Shown piece after piece: positions 1 to 6,731 of a DNA stretch of 27,578 bases (the first letter of the stretch is position 1; the number at the start of each line of letters is the position of its first letter). Source of the stretch: an uncultured bacterium (GTDB lineage: Bacteria > Bacillota > Clostridia > Lachnospirales > Lachnospiraceae); NCBI GenBank assembly GCA_937916345.1, contig CALFUE010000171.1, forward strand, positions 1 through 27,578. The letters are read 5' to 3'. A program made the translations under genes and the position numbers. The notes beneath the pieces were generated by a model. That model did not search any database. It was given only the letters and a program-made list of their open reading frames with translations, and was not told where the DNA came from.

Positions 1-306
1 GGGGACAACCGTCATACCCTCATCACTGAGATGCTGTATCAGCATCTGGGAATTCCAGCGGTCATATGCGATCTCACGGATGTCGTATATCTCGCGCAGC
101 TCCAGTATCTTCCGCTCAATCGCCGCGTAGTCGATCACATTACCGGGGGTAGCCAGGATATGACCCTGCTTCTGCCACAGCTGATAATTCACATGATCCC
201 TTCGGCTCCGCTGATCAATCGTTTCCTCCGGTACCCAGGCGAAGGGTAATATTTGATACGGTTCGTCCTGCTCCATGGGGGGAAACACCAGTACCCAAAC
301 ACCCAG
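1..306 (-). pseudogene. Phage terminase large subunit, C-terminal remnant (runs off left edge)
   Basis: An open frame read from 306 leftward gives 102 codons that look like the nuclease half of a phage large terminase (COG4626 / Terminase_1 type). Seen: a VLVFPP strand, then PFAWVPEE, LATPGNVIDY, and a YDRWNSQ segment, in the order usual for this family. The packaging motor cuts and translocates phage DNA into capsids. An in-frame TGA at 309-307 lies just before VWVLVFPP, so the N-terminal ATPase half is missing. The frame is still open at base 1, so the real C-terminus is outside the window. No phage head gene is visible beside it, which suggests a decayed prophage fragment rather than a working gene. 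An ATG at 276 could start a short product, but no ribosome site precedes it. Confidence 0.72.
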
Positions 307-388
307 TCAGAACATTCTTCCGTAATATAATGCAAAGCATATTTGGTAGCGAAGATGAATAAATGAAAGAGCAACGCGTATGAGGCGC

Positions 389-420
389 AATTCGTAATCC
401 AAAATTCATAATTCGTAATT
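389..420. repeat. Short AT-rich iterated repeat (AATTCRTAAT)
   Basis: AATTCGTAAT (389-398) recurs as AATTCGTAATT (410-420) with a degenerate AATTCATAATT between. It sits immediately before the RND fragment. Similar AATTC(A/G)TAATT strings are, from memory, frequent in intergenic DNA of gut Bacteroidota, which would fit the Bacteroidota-like protein next to it. The repeat is seen in the sequence; the origin is inference. Confidence 0.5.
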
Positions 421-426
421 AAAAAA

Positions 427-783
427 GTGGAAAAGAAACGAAATATAGTGGAATCGGCGATGCATTACCGACAGATTGTAATGCTCGTTACTGTTGTGCT
501 GATTGTTTTTGGTATTTACGGACTTTACAGCATCAACAAAAATGAGTTCCCGAATATCACTATCCGACAGGGAATTATCGTTGCCGTATATCCGGGCAAG
601 ACTGCCGCCGAAGTGGAGGAGCAACTCACAAAACCTCTCGAAGAATATGTCTTCACCTACAAGGAAGTCAACAAAGAAAAAACAAAATCCATGTCGAGAG
701 ATGGAATGGTGATAATACAGGTGGAACTCAACGACGACCTCCAAAACAAAGAAGAATTTTGGGCTAAATTTAAGCATGGTGTC
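427..783 (+). pseudogene. RND efflux transporter, N-terminal fragment (Bacteroidota-like)
   Basis: The first about 119 codons read as the start of an AcrB-like RND pump. There is a charged N-terminus, one membrane helix (about residues 17-34), then NEFPNITIRQG, VAVYPGKTAAEVEEQ, TKPLEEYVFTYKEV, RDGMVIIQVELNDD and FWAKFKHGV, the opening of the porter domain. RND pumps are inner-membrane proton antiporters of about 1000 residues, normally partnered with a periplasmic adaptor and an outer-membrane channel. A Gram-positive host has no use for this architecture. After residue 119 the frame stays open to 1254 but has no RND similarity: there it is antisense to a phosphoesterase fragment and the DUF6462 gene. 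The piece is therefore truncated and non-functional. Its sequence is closest in feel to Prevotella/Bacteroides RND proteins, a judgement from memory. Confidence 0.7.
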
Positions 784-996
784 AACGCTTACAAAATACT
801 TTGGCAGATCGACCTTTCCGGTCCACGAGCCGTCATGGTTTCCGAGAATCAGGCGCTTCTTTCCCTTAAGCCTCTTCAAGATGCTCTCCGGGTCTTCGCA
901 GCGGAAAAACATATCTCCAGCGATATATACGGTATCTTTTCCGGTTACGCGCTTGTTCCATGCGGAGATCATCGCCTCGTTCATTTCATCTATAGG
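766..996 (-). pseudogene. Metallophosphoesterase fragment, truncated at both ends
   Basis: Read on the minus strand this gives about 77 codons of a calcineurin-like metallophosphoesterase. Seen: an IDEMNEAMISAWN helix, DTVYIAGDMFF (the GD metal-binding block), ILKRLKGKKRLILGNHDGSW (the GNHD block), and YFVSVDTMLKF. The family normally starts with a DLHFGH-type block about 30 residues earlier; that is absent because an in-frame TGA lies at 999-997. The part after DTMLKF, with the histidine-containing CHYP-type block, is replaced by antisense of the RND fragment. The phosphoesterase would have hydrolysed phosphodiester or phosphomonoester bonds, but this remnant lacks several metal ligands. It sits 27 nt downstream of the DUF6462 gene, so the two may once have been cotranscribed in an integrative element. 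Confidence 0.68.
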
Positions 997-1023
997 TCAG
1001 TTCCATGTTCATCGCTCCTTTCA

Positions 1024-1230
1024 CTATACAATCCGGAAGCTTTCCAGATACTCATCCAGGATTTCTGTATTCACCAGTACCAACTTGTTAATTTTATAGA
1101 CGGCTTTTGCATCCTTTGCCAGTTCCTCAAACTTCGACTGGCTCATGGAGTACATTTCAGCCCCGTCCTTATAGCGGACAAACTTCTTTTTGTTAATCTT
1201 CTTTTCCTGCTTTGCGTCCATATCCCGCAT
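1024..1230 (-). CDS. DUF6462-like small DNA-binding (excisionase-like) protein
   Basis: A 68-residue basic protein, complete. The N-terminus is lysine-rich, followed by FVRYKDGAEMYSMSQSKFEELAKDA, which reads as a helix-turn-helix of the MerR/excisionase kind. A short wing-like segment (AVYKINKLVLVNTEILDEYL) follows. This matches the DUF6462 proteins common beside integrases in Lachnospiraceae integrative elements. The family role is not firmly known, but location and fold suggest recombination directionality or element regulation. The start at 1230 is supported by GGAGGTGAGGTGCT directly upstream. A terminator-like hairpin lies 75-120 nt upstream, which could attenuate expression. No integrase gene is visible in the window, so the element is incomplete. 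Confidence 0.72.
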   Translation of the reverse strand: MRDMDAKQEKKINKKKFVRYKDGAEMYSMSQSKFEELAKDAKAVYKINKLVLVNTEILDEYLESFRIV

Positions 1231-1303
1231 AGCACCTCACCTCCGTTTCTTTGATTCATTGAAGCCCTGCATCGAAGCTGCTTTGCATCCGGAACTCCGT
1301 CAA

Positions 1304-1349
1304 CGAAAAAAGGACACCTCTCCAAGATTTCTCTTAGAAAAGTGTCCTT
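1304..1349 (-). terminator. Rho-independent terminator upstream of the DUF6462 gene
   Basis: On the minus strand AAGGACAC (1349-1342) pairs with GTGTCCTT (1317-1310) across a 24-nt loop, followed by a run of T. The loop can fold further (AAGA/TCTT). It lies between lysS, which ends at 1514, and the DUF6462 start. It may end lysS transcription, attenuate the small gene, or both. Confidence 0.6.
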
Positions 1350-1449
1350 GTAAGTGCAAATATGTGGTTTTCTTCCTGCTAAGCTGTACTTATCCGATTT
1401 TTTGAGGAAAGTATTTAAGAGTATTTAGACTATATTATTCAGTGTCTAT

Positions 1450-1480
1450 TTGCTGTACTCTTGCTGTACCCTTGTTCCTC
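1450..1480. repeat. 11-bp iterated repeat near the lysS 3' end (possible integrase arm sites)
   Basis: TTGCTGTACTC (1450-1460) is followed directly by TTGCTGTACCC (1461-1471) and a degenerate TTGTTCCTC (1472-1480). The repeats lie about 35-65 nt beyond the lysS stop codon, between it and the mobile-element debris. Short iterons in such a place resemble arm-type sites of a tyrosine integrase next to an attachment site. The repeat is seen; its role is inference. Confidence 0.45.
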
Positions 1481-1513
1481 AATACCTCAGAAGCCTTGAT
1501 ATTACTGCATTTG

Positions 1514-3124
1514 TCAGGTTAAAGATTTAAGTGTCGGGAACAACAGTACATCCCTTATTGCCGGGCTATCCGTCAGTAGCATCACCAGCCGATCAATACC
1601 ATAGCCAATGCCACCGGTAGGGGGCATTCCGACCGAGAGAGCATTGAGAAAGTCCTCGTCTGTGTGCTCCGCTTCTTCATCTCCTGCGGCAAAAGCTTCC
1701 TCCTGGGCTTCGAAGCGCTCACGCTGATCTATTGGGTCATTGAGCTCGGAGTAGGCGTTGCACATTTCCCAGCCGTTGACGAAGAGCTCGAAACGCTCAA
1801 CCTTTTCGGGAGCATCAGGCTTCCTCTTTGTGAGAGGCGAGATTGAAAGCGGGTGATCCATCACGAAGGTAGGCTGAACCAGCTCGTGCTCGCAGTACTC
1901 CTCAAAGAAAAGGTTCAGTATATCGCCCTTGCAATGGCGCTCCTCATACTCAATACCCTTTTCTTTTGCCAGAGCCTTTGCATCATCATCTGAAGCCACC
2001 GTGTCAAAATCTATGCCCGAATATTTCTTTACGCACTCCGTCATGGTTATGCGCTCAAAGGGCTTTCCGAAATCTATCTCGATACCCTGGTAGGTGATCT
2101 TTGAACCGCCGCAAACCCTGTCCGCCAAATATTTGAACATTGACTCCGTCAGCTCCATCATCCCATAATAATCGGTGTATGCCTGATAGAGCTCCATCAA
2201 TGTAAACTCGGGATTGTGCCTGGTGTCCACACCCTCATTTCTAAATACGCGTCCTATCTCGTAAACTCTCTCCATACCGCCTACGATCAGACGCTTCAGA
2301 TAGAGCTCCAGAGAAATACGAAGCTTCACGTCCTCATCCAGCGCATTATAATGAGATTCGAACGGACGGGCTGCCGCACCGCCGGGATTAGAGACGAGGA
2401 TGGGCGTCTCAACCTCCATGAAATCTCTGCCTGAAAGAAAATTCCTGATCTCCTTTATGATCTGAGAGCGCTTTACAAATGTGTCTCTCACCTCGGGATT
2501 CATGATGAGATCCACATACCGCTGCCTGTAACGTGTATCCGTATCCGTGATGCCATGGAATTTCTCCGGAAGAACCTGGAGGCTCTTCGAGAGAAGCGTG
2601 ATCTCATGGGCATGAACCGAAATTTCTCCGGTCATGGTACGAAACACATATCCCTTTATGCCGTAAATATCGCCAATGTCCGACTTTTTGAAATCAGCGT
2701 AACTCTCCTCTCCGATGGCATCTCTTGAGATATACGCCTGTATATCTCCCTTCAGGTCTCTGATATTACAGAAACTCGCCTTTCCCATGACACGCTTGAA
2801 CATCATGCGACCTGCGATGCTGACCTCTATAGGATGCGCATCCATGATCTTGCGGCGCTCATTATAGTCAGCCTTCTTTAACTCGCGCGCAGCAGCCTCG
2901 TCCAGACCGCTGAGATCCGGCTCACTGCGGTCAGCCAGAAGCTCTGCCTCCAGCTTCTCATAGAGAGCCTTTGCCTCATCAGCATGATGAGTCTGATCAT
3001 ACTTTGTTATCTGAAACGGATCCCGCCCGGTTTCCTTCAGATTCGCCAGCTTTTCACGCCTCACGGCGATCAGCTGGTTTATATCCTGTGAGCCTGCGTT
3101 TCCTGTCTGATTATCCTTTGCCAT
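1514..3124 (-). CDS. lysS: Lysyl-tRNA synthetase, class II
   Basis: This charges tRNA-Lys with lysine using ATP, in the cytoplasm. The 536 residues show an N-terminal extension, an OB-fold anticodon-binding domain (about 100-190, with RVMGKASFCNIRDLKG) and the class II catalytic core. Motif 2 is FRNEGVDTRHNPEFTLMELY at 294-313. Motif 3 is GGIGYGIDRLVMLLTD at 504-519, and the protein ends in LLFPTLKSLT. Length is slightly above the usual roughly 500. A Lachnospiraceae-type insertion (about residues 67-90) sits before the OB fold. The start at 3124 is 4 nt after the greA stop codon and has AAAGGG about 8 nt upstream, inside the greA end, so translation is probably coupled. greA-lysS pairs are common in Firmicutes. 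Mobile-element debris begins just beyond its 3' end. Confidence 0.97.
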   Translation of the reverse strand: MAKDNQTGNAGSQDINQLIAVRREKLANLKETGRDPFQITKYDQTHHADEAKALYEKLEAELLADRSEPDLSGLDEAAARELKKADYNERRKIMDAHPIEVSIAGRMMFKRVMGKASFCNIRDLKGDIQAYISRDAIGEESYADFKKSDIGDIYGIKGYVFRTMTGEISVHAHEITLLSKSLQVLPEKFHGITDTDTRYRQRYVDLIMNPEVRDTFVKRSQIIKEIRNFLSGRDFMEVETPILVSNPGGAAARPFESHYNALDEDVKLRISLELYLKRLIVGGMERVYEIGRVFRNEGVDTRHNPEFTLMELYQAYTDYYGMMELTESMFKYLADRVCGGSKITYQGIEIDFGKPFERITMTECVKKYSGIDFDTVASDDDAKALAKEKGIEYEERHCKGDILNLFFEEYCEHELVQPTFVMDHPLSISPLTKRKPDAPEKVERFELFVNGWEMCNAYSELNDPIDQRERFEAQEEAFAAGDEEAEHTDEDFLNALSVGMPPTGGIGYGIDRLVMLLTDSPAIRDVLLFPTLKSLT

Positions 3125-3128
3125 CTGA

Positions 3129-3608
3129 TTAACCCTTTACGATATCCAACACCTTGTATTCCAGTTCGCCTGCCTCTGTCTCAACCTTCACTGTATCTCC
3201 GACAGATGCGCCTATGAGGGCTTTGCCTACGGGAGATTCATTTGAGATCATGCCCTTCAGGCTGTTCGCCTCAGTAGAACCAACGATCTTGTATTCCATC
3301 TCCTCATCGAACTCCACATCCAGTATCTTTACCTTGCTTCCGACTGAAACCCTGTCAGAATCGATCTCATCATCTGAAACCACCTCGGCATTTTTTAATA
3401 TCCCTTCAATCTGCTCGATACGAGCCTCGATATCTCTCTGCTCGTCCTTTGCAGCGTCGTACTCAGCGTTCTCCGAAAGATCTCCCTGCTCTCTGGCCTC
3501 CTTGATCTTTTGAGATATCTCCTTACGCTTTACTACCTTCAGGTTCTCCAGCTCCTGCTCGAGTTTCTGCAGACCTTCATAAGTCAGGATATTTCTCTTT
3601 GCTTCCAT
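3129..3608 (-). CDS. greA: Transcription elongation factor GreA
   Basis: GreA enters the RNA polymerase secondary channel and stimulates cleavage of backtracked transcripts. The 159 residues have the normal two-part form. An N-terminal coiled coil carries the acidic tip in EAREQGDLSENAEYDAAKDE (D43, E46), and the C-terminal FKBP-like domain contains SPVGKALIGASVGDTVKVE. I start at the ATG at 3608, with AAGGAG 10 nt upstream. The GTG at 3617 lies almost on top of that ribosome site and is unlikely. It is the first gene of a greA-lysS pair, with a near-consensus promoter about 70 nt upstream. Confidence 0.96.
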   Translation of the reverse strand: MEAKRNILTYEGLQKLEQELENLKVVKRKEISQKIKEAREQGDLSENAEYDAAKDEQRDIEARIEQIEGILKNAEVVSDDEIDSDRVSVGSKVKILDVEFDEEMEYKIVGSTEANSLKGMISNESPVGKALIGASVGDTVKVETEAGELEYKVLDIVKG

Positions 3609-3677
3609 CCCTCGCACTCTCCTTTTATAAACCTAAATTAAGCGGGATATCACGCTCCCGCAATCAACTAAATCGTT

Positions 3678-3706
3678 ATTCTATCGCAAAAGCACTCTTC
3701 TGTCAA
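3678..3706 (-). promoter_or_regulatory. Sigma-70/SigA-type promoter for greA-lysS
   Basis: On the minus strand TTGACA (3706-3701), 17 nt, then TAGAAT (3683-3678). The -35 box is consensus and overlaps the TGA stop of the upstream LicD-like gene (3705-3703). The leader after it contains a small hairpin (GCGGGA/TCCCGC, 3642-3661). Confidence 0.7.
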
Positions 3707-4632
3707 TCATTACATCCCGCGGGGATCACCATGCCGTGTTCGATCATCCACTTCTTCTGACTTTTATAATATGGGTAATCGTGACCGGCGGCTCCTGTGC
3801 GGGGAACCATGTAATCATCACCGTAAAAAGCCTTCAGCATACTGTCATAACCTATGGGCACAGGTGCCATAAAGTTTTCAAAGGGCATGCGGACATACCC
3901 GTCGAACCATTCCTTCCTGCAGACCCTGGGATTTTCCGCCATAACCCTGGTCGGCATCCAGGTAACCAGATCCGACTCCTCCTCCGTAAACATGGAAGCG
4001 ATCTGTTCCGCATATTTCCAGAGCTGGGCTCGCACATTGCCGCTTCTGTCTATCGGCTGAGCCAGAAGCTCCTCGATCATGGGGATATACTGTTCGATCT
4101 CCCCGGTCTTCGAATAATCATCAAACCGTTGGGCAGCGTCATAGAGGACATTATAGAGGCTCCTCTGCAGCTCACTCATCTCGGGATCCCGCGGTACATA
4201 GTCGAAGGGAAATACATCTATACCCGACACATACGGACTACCATAGGAGACAGCAAGCTCAATGGGGTTGGTGGTTACATTTGCCCTGTTTATGACAGAA
4301 CCTATTGGCTGATCCAGTGAATCGGTAGTATAGACACTGTTTACCACATAACCGCCCGGGAGCTCATCGGGGAGCACCTGCATGAGTCTCTGGTAATCCT
4401 GTCTCAGCACACATATATCTATGTCGTCATCCCAGGGGACGAACCCTCTGTGTCTGACTGTCCCAAGCAGCGATCCGTACATGATGTTATACTTCAGACC
4501 ATATTCTTCGCACACCCGATCCACCTCTGCCAGAACATCCAGTTCCACAGCCCAGCAGCGCTTCATCTCGCTCTCTATATAAAATCCGGATCTGGTCTCT
4601 CCCAGAAAAAACTTATCATCAAACAAAAGCAT
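3703..4632 (-). CDS. LicD-family phosphotransferase (second of a tandem pair)
   Basis: A 309-residue protein of the LicD family (PF04991), cytoplasmic nucleotidyltransferase-fold enzymes that move phosphocholine or similar phospho-groups from a CDP-activated donor onto glycans. The core motif is visible at about residues 53-73: GSLLGTVRHRGFVPWDDDID, with the metal-binding DDD at 68-70. A second block, YVSGIDVFPFDYVPRD, is also LicD-like. The DDD falls at exactly the same residue positions as in the neighbouring gene, so the two are tandem paralogues. The first 14 nt overlap the end of that gene, indicating translational coupling. The group transferred cannot be told from sequence. Given the flagellin and glycosyltransferase neighbours, decoration of a flagellar or surface glycan is likely. 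No choline uptake or activation genes (licA-C) are present in the window. Confidence 0.85.
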   Translation of the reverse strand: MLLFDDKFFLGETRSGFYIESEMKRCWAVELDVLAEVDRVCEEYGLKYNIMYGSLLGTVRHRGFVPWDDDIDICVLRQDYQRLMQVLPDELPGGYVVNSVYTTDSLDQPIGSVINRANVTTNPIELAVSYGSPYVSGIDVFPFDYVPRDPEMSELQRSLYNVLYDAAQRFDDYSKTGEIEQYIPMIEELLAQPIDRSGNVRAQLWKYAEQIASMFTEEESDLVTWMPTRVMAENPRVCRKEWFDGYVRMPFENFMAPVPIGYDSMLKAFYGDDYMVPRTGAAGHDYPYYKSQKKWMIEHGMVIPAGCND

Positions 4633-5587
4633 TTATAAAGAATCTCTCCAATTGTGCCTTCATTTCCGGGTGATTAGCTGCAATGTCGCGAAGCTGCTGC
4701 TCCTGCGACCTGAAATAGGGGTAATCGTGCGGCTGAAAGATCTGGGGGATCATATACCCCTCGCCGTAATTGCTCCTGAGGATGGCGTCGTACCCTGCGG
4801 GCGCCGGCATCTTTACCAGTCCCTCGTAATCCATCCATATCACATCGGCAAAATATTCCTTCGGAATACCGCGTTTTACATCAGAATGCATAATGGAAGC
4901 AAACATCACCACCTCATCATATTCAGACTCCGGCAGTTGTGAATACATCCCCAATACATCCTCGGTAAACCTGAGCAGCTGGCTATCCAGAGGCTTTGAC
5001 CAGTCAAAAGATACTCCTGCTGCCTCCTCTATCTGCTTCACCGTCTGTACCTTTAATTCATCGAACTCACTGCTCCAGAGAAGCGCCAGCGTATTGTCCA
5101 CCGCCACAGCCACGGCGCACATGGTCTCCACCATGTCCTTATCTCTGGGCATCTTGTCAAGCGCGAAGATATCCACGCCGCAGACATAGGGAAATCCATG
5201 GAACTTTCTCAAATGATCCTCCCCCCAGTCTATAGACCTCGAATTCACGATCCTCATCATGATATCTCTGTAGCCGGTCTGAGTGCTGTGATGAAGGATC
5301 ATATATTCCTCCGGCAGCTCCTTCTTTGCGCACTCTAGAAACCTGTTCATGTCGGAGCGCATCATTATTATATCCAGATCGTCGTCCCACGGTATAAAGC
5401 CTCTGTGACGGACTATACCCAGCAGAGTTCCGTATGAGGCAAAAAAGCGGATATTATGGTGCTCGCAGACCTTTCTTATCTCCTCATACACCTCCATCTG
5501 AGCCGCAAAGGATCTCTTTATCATCTCCGGAACATAGTATCCGTTTATCGTTTCCGCTTCAAACCAGCCTTCATCTATATCAAGCAT
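4619..5587 (-). CDS. LicD-family phosphotransferase (first of a tandem pair)
   Basis: A 322-residue LicD-family protein. It has GTLLGIVRHRGFIPWDDDLD at about 53-72, with the catalytic DDD at 68-70, and YVCGVDIFALDKMPRD further on. It shares an N-terminal WFEAETINGYYVPEMIKRS-type segment with its paralogue downstream. No signal peptide is seen, so it should act in the cytoplasm on a sugar-lipid or protein-linked sugar. The start at 5587 has AGAGG upstream. It follows the DUF4422 gene by 27 nt and belongs to the same minus-strand operon, which starts near 8569. Two divergent copies suggest two acceptor positions or two donor groups; that is inference. Confidence 0.85.
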   Translation of the reverse strand: MLDIDEGWFEAETINGYYVPEMIKRSFAAQMEVYEEIRKVCEHHNIRFFASYGTLLGIVRHRGFIPWDDDLDIIMMRSDMNRFLECAKKELPEEYMILHHSTQTGYRDIMMRIVNSRSIDWGEDHLRKFHGFPYVCGVDIFALDKMPRDKDMVETMCAVAVAVDNTLALLWSSEFDELKVQTVKQIEEAAGVSFDWSKPLDSQLLRFTEDVLGMYSQLPESEYDEVVMFASIMHSDVKRGIPKEYFADVIWMDYEGLVKMPAPAGYDAILRSNYGEGYMIPQIFQPHDYPYFRSQEQQLRDIAANHPEMKAQLERFFINAFV

Positions 5588-5614
5588 ATCAAACCTCTTT
5601 TATTGACCTATATG

Positions 5615-6715
5615 TCACTGTATCTTTTTGTACGCGGAAAGAATCCTTTCGTCCTTTCCGATCAGATCCGGGATGTTCCTGCAGAGCACCCGGACGGCAT
5701 ACTCGGAAACCTTCGTCTCTCTGATATATCGACGATCATCCTCGTTTAATTTATCAATATTCTTTAACAATTCGGATAATTTACGGGTATGCTCTGTCAG
5801 ATCCTGCAAACGTGTGGAATATGAGAGCATTCCCTCTATCCCGTTCTGCTGTTCCAGCTCGCATATATACAGAAGCAGCTCCATCACCGGTATCTCTCCC
5901 TTCAGATCCGAATGCGGCAGCCTGACATCGGGGCGCACCCTGAGTATCTCATTAAACAGCTTTCTGGCGCCGGAGGCATCCTCCTTTGAGAGGAGTGTTG
6001 ATACCGCAGCCTTCAACTCCTTAGTCTCCGCCTTCTCATCCGTGATCCCCACAGGACACTCATAGGGCTTGTATCTGTTCTTTATGATCCACGCCTTTAA
6101 GAGCTGCTCTGAGAGGAACCCGAATATCCGTCTGTGATATTCGTCATAACCCGATAGATCCAGTTCCCCTGAGAGCTCTGAAAATATGGTAAAAAGCCAG
6201 TTCGCGTAGTCATCGAAGCGTTCCTTGCTGCATACCATCAGATTTCCGAAATAATGTGTGGTACTCGCCATAGCCTCATCAAATGCCGGCAAATACCCGG
6301 GGCTTATCCGCTCTATCACACCTCTCTCCAGATCCAGATCCTTAGCATTGTGCGCGCTCCCGAAATAATCGTAATATTTCATGCCCTCGTTTACAGCGAT
6401 GGAGGTTATGACATCATAATCCTTTAATATTCTCTCGAAGTCCGCTTCCTTTAACAAACCCCCCTTTCCATCGGTAAAAAATCTCCTGTAATGACACAGT
6501 CCCACATTTTCCGATTCCCGGTAATTGTTCCAGACCCAGTAAACACCCGTCAGCTCGCCATAAAAAGGATTCAGGTCGGAAATATTGTCCCCCGTGTCAT
6601 CACCGGTATAGCCAAGATCATTTCCCAGCGCCCTTCCCACATGAAGCGGCACAAAAACCGGATCTATTGGCGGGTCGAATTTCTTGTGAGTCATCACAAA
6701 TATCTTTGTAGACAT
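5615..6715 (-). CDS. DUF4422 glycosyltransferase-like protein
   Basis: A 366-residue protein whose first about 230 residues are a DUF4422 domain, found in capsule and surface-glycan glycosyltransferases. Seen: IFVMTHKKF at the start, VFVPLHVGRAL, GELTGVYWVWNN (53-64), VGLCHYRRFF (71-80), GNLMVCSKERFDDYANWLF and FGFLSEQLLKAW. The last 130 residues are charged and helical, not part of DUF4422, and I do not recognise them. The catalytic residues of DUF4422 are not well established. The start at 6715 has a strong AGGAGGAG upstream. It lies 16 nt after the other DUF4422 gene, and the two are clear paralogues. It probably adds a hexose to the glycan built by this cluster. Confidence 0.83.
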   Translation of the reverse strand: MSTKIFVMTHKKFDPPIDPVFVPLHVGRALGNDLGYTGDDTGDNISDLNPFYGELTGVYWVWNNYRESENVGLCHYRRFFTDGKGGLLKEADFERILKDYDVITSIAVNEGMKYYDYFGSAHNAKDLDLERGVIERISPGYLPAFDEAMASTTHYFGNLMVCSKERFDDYANWLFTIFSELSGELDLSGYDEYHRRIFGFLSEQLLKAWIIKNRYKPYECPVGITDEKAETKELKAAVSTLLSKEDASGARKLFNEILRVRPDVRLPHSDLKGEIPVMELLLYICELEQQNGIEGMLSYSTRLQDLTEHTRKLSELLKNIDKLNEDDRRYIRETKVSEYAVRVLCRNIPDLIGKDERILSAYKKIQ

Positions 6716-6731
6716 AAATCTCCTCCTAATC

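Noticed and set aside
406..765. Continuation of the phosphoesterase frame on the minus strand
   Set aside because: It is antisense to the RND fragment and contains no phosphoesterase motifs.
784..1254. Continuation of the RND reading frame as part of a 275-residue protein
   Set aside because: After residue 119 it has no RND similarity and is antisense to a phosphoesterase fragment and the DUF6462 gene, which explain the sequence better.
3703..5587. Full phosphocholine pathway (lic operon)
   Set aside because: Only LicD-like transferases are present; no choline kinase, transporter or cytidylyltransferase is in the window, so the donor group is left open.
3736..5749. Long plus-strand open frames opposite the LicD and DUF4422 genes
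   Set aside because: No ribosome sites or recognisable domains; the opposite strand has strong conserved families.
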